A stretch of 64,000 nucleotides of DNA, taken from assembly GCA_019925095.2 (NCBI GenBank), contig CM034403.1:7073690-7137689 (forward strand), read 5' to 3'. Positions within the stretch are counted from its first letter, which is position 1. The number at the start of each line of letters is the position of its first letter. Below are positions 22,301 through 28,640 of the stretch, in pieces. Source of the DNA: Dendrolimus kikuchii (taxonomy: Eukaryota > Arthropoda > Insecta > Lepidoptera > Lasiocampidae). The translations under genes were made by a program, and so were the position numbers. A model generated the notes under the pieces. The model made no database searches. It had not been told where the DNA came from and was given only the letters and a program-made list of their open reading frames with translations.

Positions 22301-24358
22301 ATACTATTCACTATACTATACAGTTGCTTAATAACTATTAGTTTTTACTTACACTCACACTTTACAAACATTGATACTCCTAAACCCAGACACACTTGTA
22401 ACCATAATTACACACTCACCCACACACACACACGCACGCCCACACGTGCACACATACACACACATCTCTATATTTTTTCTTACATTGTATTGTCTTTGGT
22501 GGCGGTTATTATAGAAATAGTGCTTAATGGGAGGCGAGGGCCGGGAGTACCAATCATACAGGGTTTACCTAGTTTGGGCTTCTATCTTTCCCATTTTATT
22601 AAGTTTCTCAAATATTTGTACTTTGTAAACTTTGTTTTTCTTTTTATGGGAAGTAAATAAATAAATTATTATTATTTTAATATTGGGAATAACCTAATAA
22701 TTTAAGAAGTATCGAAATTAAAACTAAGTAATAAAATTAAAATTTTATTGGTAAGGATGCTTGGGTCCTCGATCGATCTTCCAAAGGTATGTTTATAATG
22801 GAGGTTAAGGTTTGTTGAATAATGATGTCTAGATTATACAAAATATTTGGATGTCTCTAAGTGGAGAGCACCGCAAAATGTACGTGAAATTTGGAGTAAA
22901 CAGACAATACCGAATAATAAAATAAGTACTGTGTGCGCTTATTTCTTTTAATTTTTTTATTTTGGACTAATAATTTTAGATTTTATCGTCATCGAAATAA
23001 GGAAAGGATTCATCGAAGATAGGGGACCCAAGGAGGCTTAGATTGTCTTTCTTTACTAATTTTAAATTTGGAGCCACATCTTGAAAATCGGAAATAATGC
23101 TGTTTTTATTTCCGGTAGCAATTGGTATAAAAAGTTCACATTTGGAATAATTCAATTAAATATTTTAGGTCATTTTTTAATGTGTCTATATCACCTCCTA
23201 AGGTCCATCATCAAGATATCATACGTTAAATTTTGAATTTAGCTTCTGTATTATTGGATGAATAGCAAGCGAAAAGATGGCTGACCCAAGAAGGTCACCC
23301 TGCTGGCAACCAGTTGCCGAATGTATAAGGTTGTCTTGGTAAACCAGAAAAGAATTTTTACCATAACATTGCCTAATGTAGTTGTAAATTTTTGGACAGT
23401 TGTTTCTAATTTCGGCCAGCAGAGTGCACCTACTGACCGAATTAAATGCATTTTTGACATCCATATTAAAGATGGCTTCACAAGCATTACTGGTGACGAA
23501 TGTTCTCAGCGCGTGTACCGCCGCCTTGCAGCCACCTTTGGTCCCAAAACCTAATTGGTTTGAGGAAAGTATCTGGAGCTTAGGTTTTTTATGGCTCGAC
23601 AGCATACTTTGGCTGCGAGGCGCCGGTATGTGATGCCAGTATTATTATATAATTCGATAAAAAAAATCTGCAGACTCAGGCACGGATCCAGCCCTTGAAA
23701 AAGGTTATTTATTTTTTTATTGCAGGAGTTCAGCAGACATGCAGACGGCCCACTTGATGGATAGCGGTTACCATCGCCTAAAGACATTTGCAACACTAAA
23801 GGTGCTACAAATGCGCTGCTGCTCTCTTAAGGGAGACTGGAACTTGGTCAATAATGCTGAAACACAACTCAAAGTTGCTATAGACGGCAAGTGGTCACGT
23901 GGTGTGGTTATTTTCCCTAACATGCCTATCTGTAAGAGTATGAAAATTCAAACGTCTTCGGGTGTCCTGATATTGTAAAGATAAAAACATGGACCTCGAC
24001 AGACGTACTGTCGTATCATTTCCATGAGTTTGACGCCTGTGGGCATTACCCTCATCTTTTGGCAATGTCCGCCTCCTTTAGTTACGGAGTAAGTTTGTTT
24101 AGTGTTTTCAAGTTGCCGTCCAGCTTCATGACGTGGGACGTGATAGTGGCGGTGAACCAGTGCCTCCTCGCGTCGGCCGTGGAGTCCGCGGAGCAGCGGC
24201 CGGCGCCCGCGGCGCAGCCCGACGAGCCCGACGGCATCGGCGACGCGCTCGCGGAGCTGGGCAGGTGCCTCCAGGACATCATCAGCGCCTCCAACTACGC
24301 GCCGCCCCTCGTCGCCGATCAGGTAACGCAGACGGCAATAGTTGACAATTTACTATAG
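1107..24358 (+). CDS. lin-54 (mip120): LIN54/Mip120, DREAM/MuvB complex DNA-binding subunit (5' incomplete)
   Basis: Fourteen exons join in frame: 1107-1182, 3572-3708, 4985-5176, 5776-5853, 7327-7417, 9638-9727, 11881-11948, 13655-13936, 17644-17817, 18267-18369, 19989-20196, 21107-21218, 22149-22294, 24082-24358. All junctions are AG/GT with matching phase, giving 677 visible residues; the first exon or exons are missing. Two cysteine-rich CXC/CRC modules lie at about residues 440-480 and 517-560, with motifs [16 protein letters not shown] and [16 protein letters not shown]. The tyrosine in each module matches the one that in human LIN54 enters the minor groove of the cell-cycle homology region (CHR). 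The N-terminal two thirds is Thr/Pro/Gln-rich and poorly structured. The last exon resembles the C-terminal helices of LIN54 ([17 protein letters not shown]). The family recruits the MuvB core to promoters of cell-cycle genes in the nucleus. The TAG at 24358 is the simplest end; a cag|gtaacg donor just before it leaves a longer C-terminus possible. Confidence 0.9.
1262..1420 (-). mobile_element. LINE 3' end with TCAT-repeat tail, copy 1
   Basis: Read on the minus strand, the segment carries a gcgataaggccac-like block, then gtgaacaataaagcgtttt, then a (ttca)n tail. Equivalent ends lie at 14100-14400 (plus strand, tail tctatg repeats) and 43172-43312 (minus). An AATAAAG signal followed by a short tandem tail is the usual 3' end of a non-LTR element. 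No reverse-transcriptase coding remains in this copy. Confidence 0.5.
1597..1852 (+). mobile_element. tRNA-headed SINE nested in the mariner element
   Basis: The head has an A box (tggttgagcgg) and a B box (ggttcgattcc) at pol III spacing, followed by a non-tRNA body and a run of more than 20 T at the right end. It begins immediately after the left mariner terminal repeat, so it inserted after the mariner. I could not define a clean target duplication. Confidence 0.75.
1936..3021 (+). pseudogene. DD41D mariner-family transposase, one in-frame stop
   Basis: The frame is open for 361 sense codons apart from a TAA at 2716-2718 (codon 261). The N-terminus is helix-turn-helix ([19 protein letters not shown]). 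The catalytic positions are D in [10 protein letters not shown] in [10 protein letters not shown] and D in [13 protein letters not shown]. Counting through the stop, 41 residues separate the second and third, which is the spacing of the rosa (DD41D) lineage. No frameshift is visible, so this is a recently inactivated copy. The start is the ATG after the LIN54-intron SINE, in typical transposase context. Confidence 0.9.
3251..3533 (+). mobile_element. poly(A)-tailed retroposon family A, copy 1
   Basis: The family consensus runs ccgtgcaggaacggagaaag, then gtaagaggcgacaaaac, then ttccggcattagtgaccagg, then gcaaatgtccataggcg, and ends gctgaactcctgcaataaaa with a poly(A) run. The AATAAA-plus-A tail and variable 5' truncation indicate spread by reverse transcription. 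There is no open frame, so it is non-autonomous. Other copies lie at 7003, 9943, 19556, 21312, 23706, 24598, 26305, 26689, 32228, 33463, 40560, 41884, 44863, 46806 and 52588. The autonomous partner is not identifiable here. Confidence 0.8.
4200..4438 (+). mobile_element. RTE-type LINE 3' end, copy 1
   Basis: This encodes the C-terminal end of a non-LTR reverse transcriptase ORF ([15 protein letters not shown] ... PARELA, stop) with almost no 3' untranslated region, and then a (tatg)n tail. The same C-terminus occurs at 9136-9503, 16203-16790 and 32684-32800. A very short 3' UTR and a microsatellite tail are typical of RTE-clade elements. The copy is strongly 5'-truncated. Confidence 0.8.
4440..4984. 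other. LIN54 intron remainder, nothing recognised
   Basis: AT-rich intron between the RTE fragment and the acceptor at 4984. I see no open frame, repeat or RNA structure that I can support. Confidence 0.5.
5422..5506. repeat. long imperfect hairpin in LIN54 intron
   Basis: The left arm ttaggtaacaatattt..acaagtca..attggacatta is answered by the right arm taatgtccaatt..tgacttgtgcgatattgttacctaa. The stem is about 38 bp with a few bulges and a short AT loop. It may be a small palindromic MITE, or a transcribed hairpin since it lies in the sense strand of an intron. Confidence 0.8.
5890..6090. repeat. dispersed repeat, copy 2 (matches 1-205)
   Basis: It shares ordered blocks with the window start (gaagtgggccatcggaac, catgaaatacgattag, attctgtgag, gtggtatcacactgat). 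No coding content was seen. Confidence 0.4.
6100..6460 (+). mobile_element. LINE 3'-coding remnant
   Basis: One frame near 6300-6410 reads as a decayed version of a common LINE C-terminus, [17 protein letters not shown] followed by degenerate LGQAYVQ-W, with stops. Such ends (TDD-x-K-x-WMR ... EAYVQQW) are widespread in lepidopteran non-LTR elements. Upstream sequence to 6100 belongs to the same block. It is non-functional. Confidence 0.55.
6538..6945 (-). repeat. dispersed repeat family C (cgacttcgtccacgcttg), copy 1
   Basis: Read on the minus strand, the family has blocks cacgcttgacttgaaattcc, ..gggacac, taagctatcgttttagtga, and a late block cgatcagcgaaaaccgcatc. Further copies lie at 10518-10915, 31215-31690 and 45945-46130; relatives with a different body are at 20634-20905 and 12770-12900. 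It is non-coding. I cannot see terminal repeats that would fix its class. Confidence 0.6.
7003..7140 (+). mobile_element. retroposon family A, 5'-truncated copy
   Basis: It covers only the 3' half of the family, from tgtgttccggcattagtgac to cgtctgcctgtct, then aaaaaa. It sits in the LIN54 intron ahead of the exon at 7327. Confidence 0.75.
7418..8039. other. LIN54 intron segment with a short inverted repeat
   Basis: AT-rich intron. A 15 bp inverted repeat (aatctctttgtagtg at 7662-7676, its complement at 7687-7701, 10-base loop) is the only structure I can point to. No gene was found. Confidence 0.5.
8150..8280 (-). mobile_element. Penelope-type terminal fragment, copy 1
   Basis: It contains taataaaactacgttttaac, ggttttaagcgcggtaattt and caagtcgcgaaaacttaag. 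The same blocks flank or follow the Penelope-like end at 55600-55690 and the 46187-46345 copy. No hammerhead-like core is seen in this fragment. Confidence 0.5.
8390..8775 (+). repeat. possible solo LTR, copy 1
   Basis: The 3' portion (cttctaataaactttgtgat, aattccaatggcattttaga, ..agtaacaatattataa) matches 45870-45935 in order. An AATAAA followed about 60 bp later by gtaaca would suit an LTR R-U5 end. The left limit is not fixed and there is no internal region, so this is tentative. Confidence 0.35.
8776..9130. other. LIN54 intron segment, nothing recognised
   Basis: AT-rich non-coding intron with blocks of poor complexity; no frame, repeat or RNA was recognised. Confidence 0.4.
9136..9503 (+). 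mobile_element. RTE-type LINE 3' end, copy 2
   Basis: The frame encodes the C-terminal part of the same reverse-transcriptase ORF as 16203-16790, including a degenerate [12 protein letters not shown] block at about 9215-9250 and the ending PARELA-stop at 9489. The tail atgtatgta follows directly. It is 5'-truncated and out of frame in its first part. Confidence 0.8.
9943..10180 (+). mobile_element. retroposon family A copy
   Basis: From gtcgtaagaggcgacaaaac to ctcgtgcaataataaaaaag, plus strand. It is 5'-truncated by about 50 bp. The short A-rich tail shows it is the retroposon 3' end. It follows the LIN54 exon 9638-9727 by 215 bp. Confidence 0.75.
10518..10915 (+). repeat. dispersed repeat family C copy
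   Basis: The plus-strand copy opens with gcgacttcgtccacgcttga and includes gctatcgtttcagtgaaaac and gatcagcgaaaaccgcatcg. It is collinear with 31215-31690 and with the reverse copies at 6538-6945 and 45945-46130. Confidence 0.6.
11021..11574. mobile_element. foldback MITE with long inverted arms
   Basis: The left arm (about 11025-11185, beginning gagatcccagtcaccc) and the right arm (about 11415-11567) are reverse complements over roughly 160 bp with scattered mismatches, including gaaaggaatggatactc and the caaaggtggaa block. About 230 bp of unrelated sequence lie between. No transposase is present and the superfamily is unknown. It sits in the LIN54 intron before exon 11881. Confidence 0.85.
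11949..13654. other. 1.7 kb LIN54 intron, one repeat fragment only
   Basis: A block at about 12770-12900 (ggctggaccgattttgac, actttcactggcagatagcc) is the reverse complement of part of 20634-20905. The rest is AT-rich; the frame at 12890-13204 on the minus strand has no recognisable domain and I do not call it a gene. Confidence 0.5.
14100..14400 (+). mobile_element. LINE 3' end inserted inside maT copy 1
   Basis: The flanking sequence is attacat on the left and ctacat on the right, continuing ttgaat. In the undisturbed copy at 43474-44767 the same site reads attacatttgaat. This defines the insert and a TACAT-like target duplication. The insert ends gaacaataaagtgttatcta followed by tctatg repeats. 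Its 5' truncation and tail identify it as a non-LTR element end. Confidence 0.8.
14495..15534 (+). pseudogene. maT (DD37D) transposase, inactivated
   Basis: The first codons are ATG GAG TAG, so there is a stop at codon 3. The frame is then open to 15079, stops again (TAG and TGA near 15077-15110), is shifted to about 15220, and is readable again to a stop at 15481. The helix-turn-helix, KAAREKIR and [13 protein letters not shown] blocks are clear. The first catalytic block is LFTDEKFF and the third is [13 protein letters not shown]. Where the second Asp is expected, [11 protein letters not shown] has Glu. The spacing from that residue to the third Asp is 37, as in maT elements. Confidence 0.85.
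15818..15920 (+). repeat. caggtga-ended repeat family D, copy 1
   Basis: It starts caggtga, then tcaagtgggccttcggggcc, a block ctaaactatacgaaat, and cactcaaaggagtcttgagg. Copies lie at 19318-19430 (plus) and 20935-21054 (minus). All begin at the same caggtga edge, which marks a genuine element end. Confidence 0.65.
16203..16790 (-). mobile_element. RTE-type LINE, 3' 0.6 kb (longest copy)
   Basis: A 187-codon open frame (16227-16790) encodes the C-terminal domain of a non-LTR reverse transcriptase: [47 protein letters not shown], and the terminal PARELA. A (catacata)n tail lies at the low-coordinate end. Such thumb-and-connection motifs are typical of RTE/BovB-like elements. The 5' end is cut at an AT-rich palindrome at 16804. 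Confidence 0.85.
16804..16842. repeat. 39 bp perfect AT-rich palindrome
   Basis: Arms of 19 bp (attattattatctattaat and its exact complement) flank one central A. It lies within 15 bp of the 5' truncation point of the RTE copy and may be an extended ATT microsatellite. Confidence 0.9.
16855..17230. repeat. GC-richer block, probable non-LTR fragment
   Basis: This 375 bp stretch is clearly richer in GC than its surroundings and has no sustained frame on either strand; the short minus-strand frame at 16842-17111 lacks a domain. Features such as gcccatgcagg and tggcccgtggtcttgaagg resemble untranslated parts of lepidopteran LINEs, but I cannot assign a family. Confidence 0.35.
17355..17520 (-). 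mobile_element. Penelope-type terminal fragment with hammerhead-like core
   Basis: Read on the minus strand it contains gacatctttagtcttctgtg, then atcacggctattgacaagtg, then gccgaatc, with the upstream ggcggtaggctaaataaaac block and the cttaagttttcgcg motif. The order matches 55490-55690. It sits in the LIN54 intron before exon 17644. Confidence 0.6.
18650..19317. other. LIN54 intron segment with TA microsatellites
   Basis: (AT)n runs at about 18765-18781 and 19290-19314; otherwise no structure or gene was recognised. Confidence 0.5.
19318..19430 (+). repeat. caggtga-ended repeat family D, copy 2
   Basis: It begins caggtgaatttttcaagtgg and runs collinear with 15818-15920 through cactcaaaggag-like and ccgattt blocks. 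It abuts a (TA)n run. Confidence 0.65.
19556..19870 (+). mobile_element. retroposon family A, near full-length copy
   Basis: It starts tccgtgcaggaacggagaaa and ends aactcctgcaataaa plus an A run of 13. It lies about 120 bp upstream of the LIN54 exon encoding the first CXC module. Confidence 0.85.
20634..20905 (+). repeat. dispersed repeat (ctgtgcccgcaacttcgtcc)
   Basis: It opens tagctgtgcccgcaacttcg and contains ccagtgacagtcccgtcaaa and ccagccgtttcagtgattag. A reverse piece is at 12770-12900. An unusual run of about 10 C occurs at 20848-20858. The opening resembles family C but the body differs. Confidence 0.55.
20935..21054 (-). repeat. caggtga-ended repeat family D, copy 3
   Basis: This is the reverse-strand copy, ending gaaaatttcacctg at the high-coordinate side. 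It lies 50 bp upstream of the LIN54 second-CXC exon. Confidence 0.65.
21312..21606 (-). mobile_element. retroposon family A copy
   Basis: The minus-strand copy, from caggcaaacggcccatctga to tttctccgtttttgcac, is almost full length but diverged. It follows the second CXC exon by less than 100 bp. Confidence 0.75.
21607..22148. other. LIN54 intron, nothing recognised
   Basis: No repeat or frame that I can support before the acceptor at 22148. Confidence 0.4.
22385..22460. repeat. CA-rich microsatellite
   Basis: An interrupted (CA)n tract with CACG variants, just downstream of exon 22149-22294. Confidence 0.85.
22975..23640 (-). mobile_element. non-LTR reverse transcriptase fragment
   Basis: The minus-strand frame 23219-23605 carries RT motif A ([12 protein letters not shown]), motif B ([16 protein letters not shown]) and [13 protein letters not shown]. 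After one stop codon the same frame continues YLDDGPLGGD, the motif C catalytic dyad, and then decays. It is a truncated, inactive LINE piece of a family different from the RTE ends. It lies in the last LIN54 intron, antisense to the gene. Confidence 0.8.
23706..23885 (-). mobile_element. retroposon family A, truncated copy
   Basis: It begins with the T run and gcaggagttcagcagacatg and ends after caactcaaagttgctat; its 5' half is missing. Confidence 0.75.
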
Positions 24359-24597
24359 CGCACTTCGAGGCACATACCGTCACTAAATTAATTTGCCGAA
24401 AATTGATTAAAAATGCCATCTATTAACACCATGTGTAGTCAATATAATGCAAAAACTTTCGTAGTTCATAATATATATAATGTCACTCTGTTTTTTTGCG
24501 GGAATGGATGAGTTCTGTTACAGTAATGGTGACACAATACGTTAGTGACACAGTCGGCATGATTTGATTTATCATCGTCGGAATTATTATATATATT

Positions 24598-24850
24598 TTT
24601 TAATTTTTTATTGCAGGAGTTCAGCAGACAGGCAGACGGCCCACTTCATGGAAAGCGGTTACCATCATATACTGTTACAATTTAAACAATGGTTAAGGAA
24701 AACATCGCGATGACACCTGAACATCGATATAATCGATGTGTCAAACCTGCCAAGTCGCCTTGGATAAGTGTGGCGAGTCTATGTCCGTTCTCCTATAGTG
24801 ATAGGTCCGAGCCCAGCAGTGGGACGTATATGGGCTGTTATTATATAATA
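24598..24850. mobile_element. retroposon A stub joined to a SINE tail
   Basis: 24598-24668 holds only the 3' 70 bp of family A in minus orientation. From about 24676 the sequence (ggaaaacatcgcgatgacac, ..ggcgagtctatgtccgttc, agcccagcagtgggacgtat, then ttattata repeats) matches the body and tail of the SINE at 29715-29985 in the plus orientation. Confidence 0.6.
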
Positions 24851-25199
24851 AGAACACAAAATTTAAAAAAAAACATGAAACCTTCTTTTTAACAGAATTC
24901 CATAAGGATAAGATTCTCAATTGATTGGATATGTTTGTTACACGATTTCTCCGTCAATTGTGGACCGATTTTCAAAATATTTTCTTTATTCGAAAAAGTA
25001 TACTCTTGAGATGGTCCCAATGTCACCAAGTCAGGATCTGACTGGATCCCGAGGAAATCGAGAGCAACCCTTGTTGAAGAGCGCCCAGCGCCAACACTCT
25101 TCGGAAGGCAAATCTTGTATACGCGTGCCATTAATACAGTTTTTACAACTCTTTAAATTTTATTTCTAAAGGTATTCAAACAACTATAAACTTTTCAAA
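24851..25199. other. intergenic segment, nothing recognised
   Basis: No supported feature between the SINE tail and the next LINE fragment. Confidence 0.4.
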
Positions 25200-25214
25200 G
25201 CTTATTGTACATCT

Positions 25215-25519
25215 CTCTACACGTGCAGTCTGTAGGCAAATTATGCGCAGAAAAGTTACACCACAGCCCTTCGTGTCCAATATAATAATGCGTTGAGGGC
25301 GGTGTTGGGGCTGCCCCGCTACTGCAGCGCCTCGGGCATGTTTGCCTTGACGCGCACCGATTGCCTTCAGACCACCATTAGGAAGCGGTGCGCGTCCCTG
25401 GTGCGCCGGCTGCGGGCCAGCACCAACGCCGTCCTGGCGATCATTGCTGATAGGCGTGATAGGGTAGACTGTACCTACGTTAGGCACTGCTGCGCTATGC
25501 ATAATAGTATAGTAGAAGT
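25215..25519 (+). mobile_element. non-LTR element ORF2 C-terminal fragment
   Basis: A frame encodes TTALRVQYNNALRAVLGLPR, then YCSASGMFALTR, RKRCASLVRRLRAS and a stop at about 25521. This motif set is the C-terminal end of a CR1/Jockey-like ORF2 common in Lepidoptera. GC content is higher than the flanks. The downstream (tgtatg) stretch and the G9 run at about 25666 may be its 3' UTR. Confidence 0.7.
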
Positions 25520-25639
25520 ATAACTTGTGGTATATATGTGATTAGGTGTGAATGTGAGTATGTATGTATGTGTAACTTTTTAAATTGTATGTATTAATGT
25601 AATTCTGTATAATGTATAATTTGAATAATGTAATATGTA

Positions 25640-26304
25640 TTAGGACTATGGGACATGTTTTCCTGGGGGGGGGGTAGGTTTTCCTCAAGTATTCAATATC
25701 CTCTAGGGATATCTCACGTATACATCGTAGTAGGGCGCGCAGCGTTTAGCGGTTTTTTAAACGGCTAATGACCCATTTTTCTTTACTGTTTGCCAAAAAT
25801 GATTTAAAAGCATATTTATGAATTACTACGTGAAAGCTACAGGGGGATAGCGAGTTTTGGAATTTACTACGGGTGGTCACTGGGTGTAAAGAAAATTAAA
25901 TAATGTGTTACATAGTATGTATACGTTCCCTAAGGGGTCTATGACATCTTCGTGTCAGAAATTCAGAGGCGAAAGTCTATGGTGGTACGGCCCATGGAAC
26001 ATCATCTGCTAAAGACTGAAACTGGAAGGTGGCTGGATATAAAATTAGAGATAGATCAAAGAAGGGAGATGGATGGATTTTCAGAAGTATGACATGTTGC
26101 TTTGTTATGCGTCAGTGAATATATACTATAATAGAGGAGTATGGCTGGAAAAAACATTGCGACAATCGTTTGGGTCCGGACTCAAACGATGGGAAGAAGG
26201 TGAAAAAGATGAAGACCATATATATATGGGTAGAAGCAAGAATAAGAAAGACATAAACCACTAAAAAAAAACAGGAATCCCCCAAATAATATTAAAACAG
26301 CCTT
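25640..26304. other. intergenic segment, nothing recognised
   Basis: Contains a run of about 9 G near 25666 and no supportable frame; the short frame at 26073-26264 has no domain. Confidence 0.4.
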
Positions 26305-26618
26305 TTTTTTTTTTTTATTGCAGGAGATCAGCAGACAGGCAGACGGCCCACTTGATGGGAAGCGGTTACCATCGCCTATGGACATTTGCAACACCAAAGG
26401 TGCTACAAATGCACTGCTGCTCTCTTAAGGGTGACTGGAACCCGGTCACTAATGCCGGAACACAACTCAAGGTTGATATGGCGACATACTTTAGACCAGG
26501 GGTGGTAGCCATCCAGTCGGGCAAATGCCCTACCACCTGGCTGTGGGTTGTTAAGTCGCCTCTTACGACAGGCCGCCCGGCCGCAGGAAATTGTATTCTT
26601 TCTCCGTTCCTGCACGGT
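26305..26618 (-). mobile_element. retroposon family A, full-length, left arm of inverted pair
   Basis: Complete from the T13 tail to the ccgtgcaggaacggagaaag end at 26618. Together with 26689-27000 it forms an inverted repeat with arms of about 312 bp and a 70 bp spacer. Confidence 0.88.
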
Positions 26619-26688
26619 TAAAAATATATGTTGCGAACATTTTCATTCTTATTTATATTTTACGTAAGTGTTTAATGTCCGTATCCTA

Positions 26689-27000
26689 TCCGTGCAGGAA
26701 CGGAGAAAGAATACAATTTCCTGCGGCCGGGCGGCCTGTCGTAAGAGGCGACAAAACGACCCACAGCCAGGTGGTAGGGCATTTGCCCAACTGGATGGCT
26801 ACCACCCCTGGTCTAAAGTATGTCGCCATAACAACCTTGAGTTGTGTTCCGGCATTAGTGACCAGGTTCCAGTTTCTTTTAAAAGAGCAGCAGCGCATTT
26901 GTAGCAACTTTGCTGTTGCAAATGTCCATAGGCGAAGGTAACCGCTTTCCATCAAGTGGGCCGTTTGCCTGTCTGCTGATCTCCTGCAATAAAAAAAAGA
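26689..27000 (+). mobile_element. retroposon family A, full-length, right arm of inverted pair
   Basis: Complete from tccgtgcaggaacggagaaa to ctcctgcaataaaaaaaag. It is highly similar to its partner over the whole length, in head-to-head orientation. Confidence 0.88.
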
Positions 27001-27647
27001 AAAATACTTTACCACATCCCGCCACATTCCCGGAAAGCATCCCTTTCCCGGCAACATTTTATCTTCCACCTTCATTCGGCCGGTTCTAACCAGAGGGCGC
27101 TGCGCACATACACGCGTCTCATTGGCCGAGCTGAATCTTCAATGGCTGGCTGAATATCGTTGCGGCTCCACACTCGCCGATAATAAATAGTCCAAAAAAT
27201 GTCGGAAAAGTACTGTATTGGGCCCTAAAATTGTTCCTTGAAGTGCCAACTGTGTCCCGGATATCTGGTGTAGTGTTTGTGCAGAACCAGGACGTGCGAA
27301 TCGGGTCGAAATTCTGCATCATTATTTACACGGGTCTAGTTACGGTAAGCGTTAATTTTTTTTCTACTTGGTTCACTAGGATTTGCGAGGCGGCATCAGG
27401 TCTAACAGAGAGGTTAAGTAGCCATTCATATAATTCCGTAATGAATAAAACGTAATTTTGTGTACGTACATGTGTACTAGTAGCGAAAATTATTGAATGC
27501 TTCTTGTGGGGATTGATATAAGTTGTATGGTGCGTCAATGATAGCTACCCCGATGGATGGTGTTGAACTAAAGACAAATTAAACTTAAGGTTCTTAAAAA
27601 GCCTACAAACTTATTTTAACTCTATATGAATAAGACTGTATGCGTTA
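27001..27647. other. intergenic segment, unassigned
   Basis: A moderately GC-rich stretch with short frames on both strands (27231-27455 plus, 27119-27322 minus); neither shows a domain I recognise. Confidence 0.4.
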
Positions 27648-28188
27648 CGGGCAATTTGATTAATCGGGCAGTATTAATATGGACCGATCATTATGAATAA
27701 TGATCAAGAGCGTCAGTCAATTTGATAAATTTATTACTTTGTCCGGCCTATGTTAATAATGCACAACGGCCCGTGGTGCATTAAAAATCATGGTTTGAAA
27801 TACATTGAATTTATTACTTGGACCGGGTAGTATGAATACTTCCCTACTTCTAGTCGGACAATGTGATAAATTTGGTTACCTTTCCATAAGTAAATGGTAC
27901 TTTTATTTATTATGAACAGATCCGATTTTTTTATATAGGTTAAAACTTTATATCTCAAATAATAAATAAAAGTGCCATATAACTATACTACCCTAACCTC
28001 ATTTAATAAACAAAAAACTACAGTTCATCTGTGTTTTATTACATTGCCCAAAATAAGGTTGTCATTATATATACTGACCGGGAAAAGTGATTAATCATGC
28101 AGTTTTATTTATATTGCCCACTTGATACGGGCATTATGAATACAGACTGGTCATTTATTCATAGGGACCGGATTTATCAAATTGCCCG
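27648..28188. mobile_element. 541 bp MITE with TA target duplication
   Basis: The inverted termini read cgggcaatttgattaatc at the left and, complemented at the right, cgggcaatttgataaatc. TA dinucleotides lie directly outside (27646-27647, 28189-28190). Internal sequence repeats variants of ggaccgg, tatgaata and gggca-tttga on both strands. There is no coding capacity. The TA site suggests mobilisation by a Tc1/mariner-type transposase. Confidence 0.8.
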
Positions 28189-28394
28189 TAACATATACAC
28201 AAAAACCTTAAGTTTTATGGATATGTAATTACGTTTTATGAACATGTCAGCCATACCGTCTTATTTAAAATAGATTTTACATAACCATATTCACACTGAC
28301 CCTGTCTGCTGTGTGTGTGTATTTTAGTAGTAAAAAAAAACTTCTGAGCTCTATGTTACCCATGTCGTAAAAAGGTTGAGTATGGCTGATCTAT

Positions 28395-28640
28395 GCCCGG
28401 TTTCAGCGTGGGTGTAACTACCTTCTAAGTCTCACGCTCTTCCTGCCATAAGCGCGGGGCACATGGGAGGAGGGTGGTTTTAGTGGAGTATTGAGTATTC
28501 CGAGTCTCCACAACAAGCCGGCGATTTGACGCTGGTGCGCCCATTCATGGGTGACACCTCTCATCGCTTTGGTCTCTAGTCCCTAGCAAACTACCCGGTA
28601 GTGTGCGAAACGCATTTCCCCCGACTCAAAAAAGAAATGC
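28395..28640. repeat. LINE-like untranslated block
   Basis: A GC-richer stretch with cccggtttcagcgtgggtgt and ttcatgggtgacacctctca. It resembles non-coding ends of LINEs but has no frame and no second copy in the window. The following 28640-29714 holds nothing I can support, apart from atctgatgattgaaaaa at 29392, which also occurs near 17519. Confidence 0.3.

Noticed and set aside
22385..22460. CRISPR-like repeat tract
   Set aside because: It is a CA microsatellite, with no spacer-repeat architecture, in a eukaryotic genome.
22081..22660. Long GC-rich frames around the LIN54 exon at 22149
   Set aside because: They read the same exon in wrong frames or continue into the CA microsatellite; only the [15 protein letters not shown] frame is conserved.
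27231..27455. Possible eIF4E-like peptide
   Set aside because: A few residues recall the family but no cap-binding tryptophans or order of motifs can be matched.
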